A DNA stretch of 37,986 nt, taken from contig LVLI01000373.1 of the NCBI GenBank assembly GCA_001687465.1, positions 1 to 37,986 on the forward strand. The letters are read 5' to 3'. The DNA comes from Halocafeteria seosinensis (taxonomy: Eukaryota > Sar > Bigyra > Bicosoecida). Shown piece by piece: positions 30,976 to 37,986 of the stretch; positions within the stretch are counted from its first letter, which is position 1; each line of letters begins with the position of its first letter. Below the pieces are notes generated by a model. That model was given only the letters and a program-made list of their open reading frames with translations. It was not told the DNA's origin and did not search any database. The position numbers and the translations under genes are program-made.

Positions 30976-31395
30976 TTGTGGGAGAATCAGTGTTTGTCGA
31001 AACTCCACTGGGCTGGTGACCGTATAGGAGGCCGAGGCACCACATGTCTTCCGCGTATGTTCCGTGAAAACGAGACTCGTCGGTTTCTTGATTTGCGCAA
31101 GGGTGCTCAGAAACTTTTTGAAAGCTTGAGAACGAATACGGCTGTCACAAGTGTTTCGTTTCGCAATCAGATAAGGGATGCGAAGTTACTGCAGAAGATC
31201 GAGCGACGATGTTCGGCAAACAATGAGTTATTTTTAGCAATGCCCGACCCCAATGAAGAGATAAAAGAAACAGACGTAAACGAGCATGCCTGTCTAAAGT
31301 TTGCCGAGACATTGCGAGGTGACACTGGAATCTCTGAGATGATCTATCGTTGTGATGCCGTCCGAATACGACAGCGAGAGGATTTGCGGTGTTGA
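30976..31395 (+). pseudogene. LRR gene remnant
   Basis: An open frame of 139 codons with no ATG at its start. It opens with an LRR-like DRIGGRGTTCL, whose DNA (ATAGGAGGCCGAGGCACCAC) matches the pseudogene's ATAGGTGACCGAGGGGCCGC near 24730. It then continues KLFESLRTNTAVTSVSFRNQ and IERRCSANNELF, a common end of RNI/NLRC-type LRR arrays. A final segment (CLKFAETLRGDTGISEM) resembles another LRR. The irregular spacing and missing start suggest a fragment. It occupies the same relative place after the NHL relic as the LRR pseudogene does after the intact NHL gene. Confidence 0.55.
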
Positions 31396-32216
31396 ACTCT
31401 TTGAAAGGATGGCACACCGCAATGACCTAGCCGAGGTGTCGTTGTCGCTATTTTTGCGTGTCTCCAGTACACTGTGACCACCTCGTTCCAGTTGCCGACG
31501 CGGTGTCGTTGTCGCTATTTTTGCGTGTCTCCAGTACACTGTGACCACCCCGTTCCAGTTGGTGGGATTCGAGACGCCACGTTTTAAGAGTGTCTGGACT
31601 GACACTGGACGAACGCGTGTAAATGGCACTGACGGTAAACCAGCACATGTTTTTCAAAAACGTGACGCCAAGGGGATCCGGAGCCGCGCATATGCAGCGG
31701 ACAAACAGTCCTTCCTCCATTCCACACCACCGCTGCCGCTCATTGGTTTACAGTTCTTCGTCTCCCCAACGCTTACATTGGTTCTTCATTCACCCAAAGT
31801 GCCAGGGTCCAACTTGTCGTATCATGTGAGCGGAAGGACAACAAAGACCCCAACGTAAAACCAGTCGAAAGTTCGGAATGTGATGTTCCCGTTGTATCCA
31901 CCTGGCAGGGCGCACAGGCTTGGGCCAAAGCCTTCGGGAACAGAAACCGTCTGACGGCTGTGTGTCGCAGGACCGGACCGGACCGGTTCCCGTAAAAAAA
32001 AACCCCGTTTTTGAAACTGCTGCAAGAAAGGAACGCAGGCCCGCAACCTTTACAAAAGCATCTTTTCCATGTTACTGTAAAAGAAACTCAGGGGAAAATC
32101 AAAGGTATAGAGCCAGTAGGCGGTTAATCGGGCGAACCTGTGCTCTGTCCACGATTCGGGCTGCGGCCTGTGGGAAGAAGAACAAGCCAGGTCGCAGTTG
32201 CGATCACACCATCATA
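31396..32216. other. Spacer with a 67-bp tandem duplication
   Basis: No supported gene. Short frames on both strands are explained by the tandem duplication at 31435-31561 and by composition. A GGACC-type short repeat (CCGGACCGGACCGG) occurs near 31972. Confidence 0.45.
31435..31561. repeat. 67-bp direct tandem duplication
   Basis: A 67-bp unit beginning GGTGTCGTTGTCGCTA at 31435 repeats immediately at 31502. The second copy is recognisable for 60 bp with one visible T-to-C difference (ACCTCG versus ACCCCG). The near identity implies a recent event. Confidence 0.9.
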
Positions 32217-32432
32217 ATGGCATCATTCCCATGCATGCCTCCCCAAAGAAACAACCCAGTTCTGCGTCAGGGACGAAGTGAATTGGATCCTCACAAGTTT
32301 GTCACCTCAATAGCGAGATTTGGTACATTTCGAAAGAGAATCCTTGAAACACAGGAGAAGCTGTCCAAGCTGGCGACCGGTGCGGCGAGAAAACGAAAAA
32401 AAAGCAAAAAAACCAGAGCGAAAGAAAAATAG
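32217..32432 (+). CDS. Possible small basic ORF or uORF
   Basis: ATG-initiated, 71 aa, ending in a Lys/Arg-rich tail (RKRKKSKKTRAKEK). No domain is recognised. It stops 23 bp before the ATG of the PA14 mosaic gene, so it could be an upstream ORF in that gene's leader or simply chance. No codon or homology evidence supports it. Confidence 0.2.
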   Translation: MASFPCMPPQRNNPVLRQGRSELDPHKFVTSIARFGTFRKRILETQEKLSKLATGAARKRKKSKKTRAKEK

Positions 32433-32455
32433 CGTGCCTCCTTTCCTGCCAAACT

Positions 32456-35400
32456 ATGCTCCTGTGGCTTCCATTGGTCCTCATCACCCTCAGCGGCGCC
32501 GCGGAGGCGTCGCTGCACAAAGGATGGAGGGGAGAAATGTATGCGTATAATCGGACCAAGATACAGACTCCTCCTGGCGACCTGGTGCTGGAGGACACTC
32601 AAAACAATATTCTCCGGCATACAAAGCAGGAACTCGCCGTCGATTATATCCGTTTTGGACCGCAAATGTACGTATATGTGTGACTAGGCGTTCGGTCGTT
32701 CGGTTTCGACCAGAAAGTGGTACTTGTGCGCTGGGCTTCGTTCCTCTCCTCTCACAGCGACCCCTGGCCGGCGGTAGAAGTAGCTGGGGCCAACTACAGC
32801 TACTGGTATGCTCGATTCGAAGGGATGTTAGTCGTCGATCAAGCTTCCAGCTATCAATTTCGGCTCTTGTCCCAAGATGGAGCACGACTCTTCATTGATG
32901 GTGTCTTAGTATGTATCGCGGAGAAAAGCGACAAACATGGATGTAGCAGTTGATCAAGTAGCGTATTCGCCGGGCACACAGGTAGTTGACAACGACGGCG
33001 TGCACGATCTGGAGTATGAATGCAGCAATGCTTTTGCTTTAGATGAAGGTAGACATTTCATAGAGGTATGTTATATGGACCAACTTTCCCAGCAGAGAGT
33101 TCGCGATGGCCACCTCGATTCGTACGGTGCAGATACTCTACTTCCATTTTGAAGGAAGCACAAAATTACACGCGGAATGGGCAGAACTACAGAACCAAAA
33201 TGATGGCAATACGTTAGGTAATTGCGCTAACGGCGAGGGGCAATTTCAGGATTTAGGCGGCGATTTCGTCCTCCACAAACCCTCGAATTTTCCACGAGTG
33301 TTCTTTCACCAGCCAGCCAAAGGAGGAAGAATAGAAACTGTGATTCCGAGAGACGCACACTGGGGAGACAGTGGATTATCAATATCGCTTTGGGCTCTAT
33401 CGAACTCTCCCAAATTTCAAAGCATTCTATCTCTCACCGGGCTTACGACTTCGGTGAGCAATTTCCACCTCGCGACTAGTGAGCGGGAGTTGATCTTAGA
33501 AACGAGCATGGATACTCCTCTTAGGTCGCGCTCTACTGTTTGTGATGGCCGCTGGCATCACATAGTTGTCTTATGGGAGCAGGGCTCCAGACGGGTAGAC
33601 ATTGTGGTCGACGGTCTCAACGTCCTATCTTCGATAACGAATGCAGAACCGACAATGAACGAAGACGAGTGCTTCCTTATTGGCCAGAGGCCGAGTTCAA
33701 CCGCACTAGCTTCCTCTGAGTCCTATTCGTGTGGATCGGATCTCAAGTTGTCACAGGGATACGAGGGCTACGTTTCTTCCATTCTCAGTTGGAACAGGGT
33801 CCTTTCCCGAGGGGGAATCAAAACTCTGCGTGACGGTTCGTTTATCGTAGATAATGGTACGGATGGCAATTTGTTATTTGCGTATGTGGATGAAGCATTC
33901 TCCAGGACAGGGCTGGGCGAGAAAGAAGTACCGAGCAATTGCCTAGATGAGAAGGCGTCGCAGGAGGCCGTTGGGTTAAGGGATGCTAGCGGAAATGGAC
34001 TACATGGCATTCTCGCCACCAATGAAGGCGCGATACCGTCTTTCCTTGATGCTGAGTTCACGTTTCCGGTGCCGCACAAGGATGGGGAGGATATTGTGAT
34101 GTGGCTACGACCACGCATCGAAGAGGTCAGTAATGGTGGGGTACCGGATTCCTCGGGGATGCATAATCACGCCAAATTTAAAGGCGATGTGAAAGTCGGA
34201 GAAGCTGGTGACTCAGAAAGCCTTCAAGTAATGGAAGCATGTTGGGATGGGCACTTGGAAGTACCTGGAGTTCGTAACTTTAATTGGAGTGATGATTTCA
34301 CACTGTCGCTGTTTTACCGCAAGCTAGTAAGCGCACGAGACCAGACACTTATAGGAAATGGTCTCGTAGAGGGCCCTGCTACTCAATCTAAAGCTGGTTC
34401 CGTGCATATTCACGGAGCAGAAGACGCTGAAGGGAGCCTCCTGCTTGCTGATATTGACATCAACGATGGATTGTCCACTAGGACCCTCGATTCTTCTGCT
34501 CCGGTGGCGCGATGGCACCACGTCGCATTGGTTTATGACGTAAACAATCGAAGTCTTCTTTGGCACGTCGATGGTGTTTGTAGCCAGATACCGATACCGG
34601 ATCCCGGATATGTTTCCCCAGTGAATAATCCCCTCTTTATCGGAGCTGTCACTTCTGCTGGAGTGGGCAGAATGTGCGGACAGATTCACGAGGTTCGTCT
34701 GTATGATCGTGCTTTGGATCACCTTGAGACTAAGTCCTTGTTTGACGAAATGCACGAGCGCTTGCATTTCGGTGACAAGTGGGAGACTAGCAAGGATTGT
34801 GTTGTTGGCCAATGGAGCTCTTGGACCGAGTGCTTCAAGGGGGAGTTCCGAGTTCGGCATCGTAACGTGATTGCGGGCTCAAACGGTTGTCCCCATCTTC
34901 GAGAATGGAGGCAATGTGGGATTGGTATTGATCTTTCGTCTGACGGAAGTGTATCGTCTGACAGAGTGGTGGTAAAAGGAACAACCACATTATATGTGCG
35001 ACTGTTGTCCCAACCTGAAGGAGATTCTAATGTTCAAGTTCTCATGGACACAATGGAGGCGTCAGACGCTGTTTCTATTTCAAACTGTAGTTTGGAATTC
35101 AGTCCCAGCAACTGGGATTCCTGGCAGAAGGTCGTTCTTACTCCACATTCCGGGAGCACCAACAGTGGTACTTCTCATAGTATTGCCCTAATTGCTCGCA
35201 ACTACGACAATATCTTGAAGCCATCGAGCGTTTCAGATGGAACAAGAGAAGCCGCTATAGCATATACTGAGCCAGTACAAAGAGTAGTCCCTGTTGTTGT
35301 GGGCAACGACTTTGTTCGTATTGGTCACTGCAGGTTGTGGAACTCAATCCATTTTGTGACCTTCGACTCGAACGAGTATGATTTCCTGGGCATCGGCGAC

Positions 35401-37986
35401 TTTTTCCTAACTCGCTCGTGCGATGGCAGGTTTGCCGTTATGGTGAGGCAGCAGGAGTGCGGGGCATTACTCTGCACGACGGCTGTGCTTGTAAAGTACA
35501 AGGAAGACGTCGTGGCTCTGGACATTAAAGAAGATAGCCGCGTTGAGGTAGGAAGCCTGCCAGCCCCATTAGGTTCGGTGAGAGTTCATCGTATAGGCCC
35601 CAGTATTTCTGAGACCTCAGGATATCGTGTTCTCTTACCTGATGGTTCTCGAGTAGATGTCCGTCCAAGCTTCTCCGAGGAAGGACTTTCGCTCGATGTG
35701 GACGTATATGCTGGAGGTCGACACCAAACTAATGTGAATGGTCTATGTGGACTTTGGAATGGTATACAAAGCATTGATTTCATTGGAGTGAACGGACTCA
35801 ATTACGGATGCAATGATTCGTTTACCCGTTTTGGGATGTCCTGGGAAGCAACCAAGACCGCAAACCTGTTTGTCGATCCCACGGTAGAGCTTCGTCGGAA
35901 TGAAGCTTTGGGCTTTACTAATGGAGACTCGTGTTATATGACCGAAGAAACTGTTACTAGCGAATTAACTTGTGCACAGGGCACTGTTGTGAGCGATTCG
36001 CTGCTTCAGTATGAGGAAGTGTTGGACGACATCACGCCCACACTTGTTTCGGATCCCGGCATTCCAAGAATGGTGGGGGCACAGCACAGGATTGCAGTTG
36101 ATCCGATTTCGTTTTGCGCATTTGAATCCGCAGATGTGAATGTTAGCACAGCGAGAGAAGAGTGCGTCAATACTCTTAGCAACTGCAGCGACATGGGTGC
36201 CGTCGACGTTGGGTACCAAGTGGAGGTATGCGTCACAGAAGTCTGCCGGCACCAAAATCTGCACTACTCTTGCTATGTCCGTGAAGGACTTTTGGGGAGG
36301 AACCATGATGTTCGCTCTTTCCTCCTCGCTTCATCCTCAATGCCAGATGTGATCCCATCATGCGCTCCACCGTTCCCATCGCCCTCTCCATCTGCGTCTT
36401 CAACTGTTTCCAGCACTAGCTCCAGCGTTCCAACTCCATTTGAAACGTTGAGCGCCAGCGTGACACCTTCTGTGTCAAACATTGCGGCGCATACGTTTGT
36501 CTCAAAATCCCCTTCCGTAAGTATACCTTCACATTCGGTTGCATCCGCAACTTCTAGCACAAGCCGATCACCCTCCAATTTGCCCGGTCGTACTTCTACC
36601 CCAAACGTTTCAATATCGCCCTCACAATCTGGTGCGCCAACAGCGACTCCTTCCGGGTCTTCAAGTGTAAGCACCGCGCCCGAGCGATCCAGAACCGAGT
36701 CAGCCTCCGCTTCCCCCTCGTCCTCCGTGACGAAACCCGCGCCACAGTCGCCGTCCACAACGACATCCTCATCGCCCTCCTCCAGTAAGAGTGTTTCACA
36801 ATCCGCAACAGGGTCAGCAACGATAACTTCCTCGCCATCTACAACCCGAACCCCGTCGCAGTCACTGCCATCCTCTGCAACAACTACGCCTTCAGTTTCC
36901 GCAAGCGAAACGGCCTCTCTTTCCCCATCACCTTCAGAAACGGCTACTGCTTCTTCTTCTTCCACCTTTACACGTTCTCCATCGCACTCTCCGTCAACAA
37001 CCGAAAGCCCTCCCGGTACCCCCACTGAAACGGCTTCCCCATCTGGATCCCCCTCGCAGACAGCAACACCTTCCATTTCCACGAGTGTCAGCCCGTCGGC
37101 ATCTGAATCGCCTTCAAGTACAGGAACACCTTCGTTTTCCTCAAGTATAACAGCTTCTCCGTCTCTCACTCCTTCGGAGTCTCCAAGCCCCTCTACCTCC
37201 TCTAGTGTAAGCTCGTCTTCGTCCGAGTCGCCTTCAGAAACTACAACTCCATCTTCTTCTGGAAGTGAAACACCATCTTCCTCTCACTCTCCGTCGGAGA
37301 CTGTGACGCCCTCGTCGTCTGTAAGTGAGACACCGTCTGCATCTGAATCGCCTTCAGAAACACCAAGTCCGTCTTCCTCTGGAAGTGAAACACCATCTGC
37401 GTCTCACTCTCCGTCAGAGACTGTGACGCCCTCGTCCTCTGTAAGTGAGACACCGTCTGCATCTGAATCGCCATCAGGAACCCCAAGTCCGTCTTCCTCT
37501 GGAAGTGAAACACCATCTTCCTCTCACTCTCCGTCAGAGACTGTGACGCCCTCGTCGTCTGTAAGTGAGACACCAAGTCCGTCTTCCTCTGGAAGTGAAA
37601 CACCATCTTCCTCTCACTCTCCGTCGGAAACTGCAACGCCTTCGTCGTCTGTAAGTGATATACCGTCTGCATCTGAATCGCCTTCAGAAACACCAAGTCC
37701 TTCTTTCTCTGGAAGTGAAACACCATCTTCCTCTCACTCTCCGTCGACAACTGCAACGCCTTCGTCGTCTGTAAGTGAGACACCTTCTGCATCTGAATCG
37801 TCTTCAGAAACACCAAGTCCGTCTTCCTCTGGAAGTGAAACACCATCTTCCTCTCACTCTCCGTCGACAACTGCAACGCCCTCGTCGTCTGTTAGTGGGA
37901 CACCGTCTGTATCTGAATCGCCATCAGAAACACCGACTCGGTCTTCCTCTGGAAGTGAAACACCATCTTCTTCTCACTCTCCGTCG
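32456..37986 (+). CDS. Secreted PA14-LamG-TSP1-VWD mucin-like mosaic, 3' incomplete
   Basis: Exons 32456-32667, 32758-32908, 32982-33065 and 33133 onward (introns 90, 73 and 67 nt); the last exon stays open to the window edge, 1767 aa so far. A signal peptide (MLLWLPLVLITLSGAAEA) leads into PA14, rebuilt exactly across three introns (about 20-165; SYQFRLLSQDGARLFIDGVL, HFIE|ILYFHFEG). Two LamG/concanavalin-type domains follow (about 185-365 with GRWHHIVVLWE; 529-692 with RWHHVALVYD), then TSP1 (about 705-745; WSSWTEC...RVRHRNV), a Calx-beta-like repeat (about 766-842; LEFSPSNWDSWQKVVLT), VWD (about 873-1062; TFDSNEYDFLGIGDFFL, GLCGLWNG), a Cys-containing stretch, and from about 1226 a Ser/Thr/Pro-rich array. 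These are extracellular adhesion modules, so a cell-wall, matrix or agglutinin-like glycoprotein is likely. A downstream anchor cannot be seen. For the first intron, an alternative donor at 32672 with an acceptor at 32713 would make a 42-nt intron; I preferred the one that restores the PA14 sequence. Confidence 0.87.
37201..37986 (+). repeat. 120-bp tandem repeats (40 aa) in Ser/Thr/Pro region
   Basis: Units beginning GTAAGTGAGACACC or a close variant lie at 37321, 37441, 37561, 37651, 37771 and 37891. All are spaced 120 bp except 37561-37651, which is 90 bp because one 30-bp block is missing. A more diverged unit precedes at about 37206, and still looser Ser/Thr/Pro repeats reach back to 36361. 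The array runs off the window. The peptide motif is GSETPSSSHSPSE followed by TPSSSVSETPSASESPSETP. Confidence 0.92.

Noticed and set aside
36273-37169. 298-codon minus-strand acidic frame
   Set aside because: It is a shadow of the Ser/Thr/Pro-coding strand of the PA14-VWD gene; Ser codons in a biased frame give open Glu/Asp/Val-rich antisense.
37241-37876. 211-codon minus-strand repeat frame
   Set aside because: Antisense of the 120-bp repeat array, with no independent support.

Overview
This window looks like nuclear DNA of a microbial eukaryote. Coding regions are broken by short GT-AG introns that I could place by reading-frame continuity (most 65-106 nt, one 133 nt). Donors are mostly GTAAGY, GTACGT or GTATGY, and acceptors are usually preceded by pyrimidines. 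The proteins are long mosaics of eukaryotic signalling and surface domains, with Ser/Thr/Pro mucin-like repeats. GC looks moderate. A Pho81/Gde1-type SPX-ankyrin-GDPD protein and large GLUG/PA14/VWD surface proteins would fit a unicellular alga (possibly a red alga) or another protist, but the sequence alone does not fix the lineage. I saw no tRNA, rRNA, CRISPR or prokaryotic operon signal.

Left third (1-11.7 kb). Two SPX-domain genes lie head to tail on the + strand. The first (1684-5067, 3 exons) fuses an N-terminal SPX domain to an SLC26/SulP anion transporter with a C-terminal STAS domain. The second (5722-11736, 7 exons) is SPX-ankyrin-GDPD, a Gde1/Pho81-like glycerophosphodiester phosphodiesterase with a very long acidic insert. 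Together they suggest a locus in which membrane anion transport and phosphodiester recycling are both read out through inositol-pyrophosphate-sensing SPX domains. Nested GGGGAA/TTCCCC palindromes lie in the spacers.

Middle and right (12.2-31.4 kb). A giant intronless minus-strand gene (12228-19262) encodes a GLUG-repeat, mucin-linker, beta-sandwich, Cys-rich, multi-pass membrane protein. Next come an NHL/coiled-coil gene (+, 21148-23760) and a broken LRR/coiled-coil gene (+, 24436-25517). The same order and orientation then recur in decayed form: a truncated GLUG paralogue (-, 26971-29349), a stop-riddled relic resembling the NHL gene's last exon (+, about 29826-30180), and an LRR remnant (+, 30976-31395). 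I interpret 17.5-31.4 kb as an old direct tandem duplication. Its left breakpoint appears to fall inside the mucin linker of the GLUG gene, which would explain why the second copy stops there.

Right end (32.5-38.0 kb). A secreted mosaic gene starts at 32456 and stays open to the window edge. Its order is signal peptide, PA14, two LamG-type domains, TSP1, a Calx-beta-like repeat, VWD, then a Ser/Thr/Pro array of 120-bp repeats. It is probably a large adhesive or extracellular-matrix glycoprotein.
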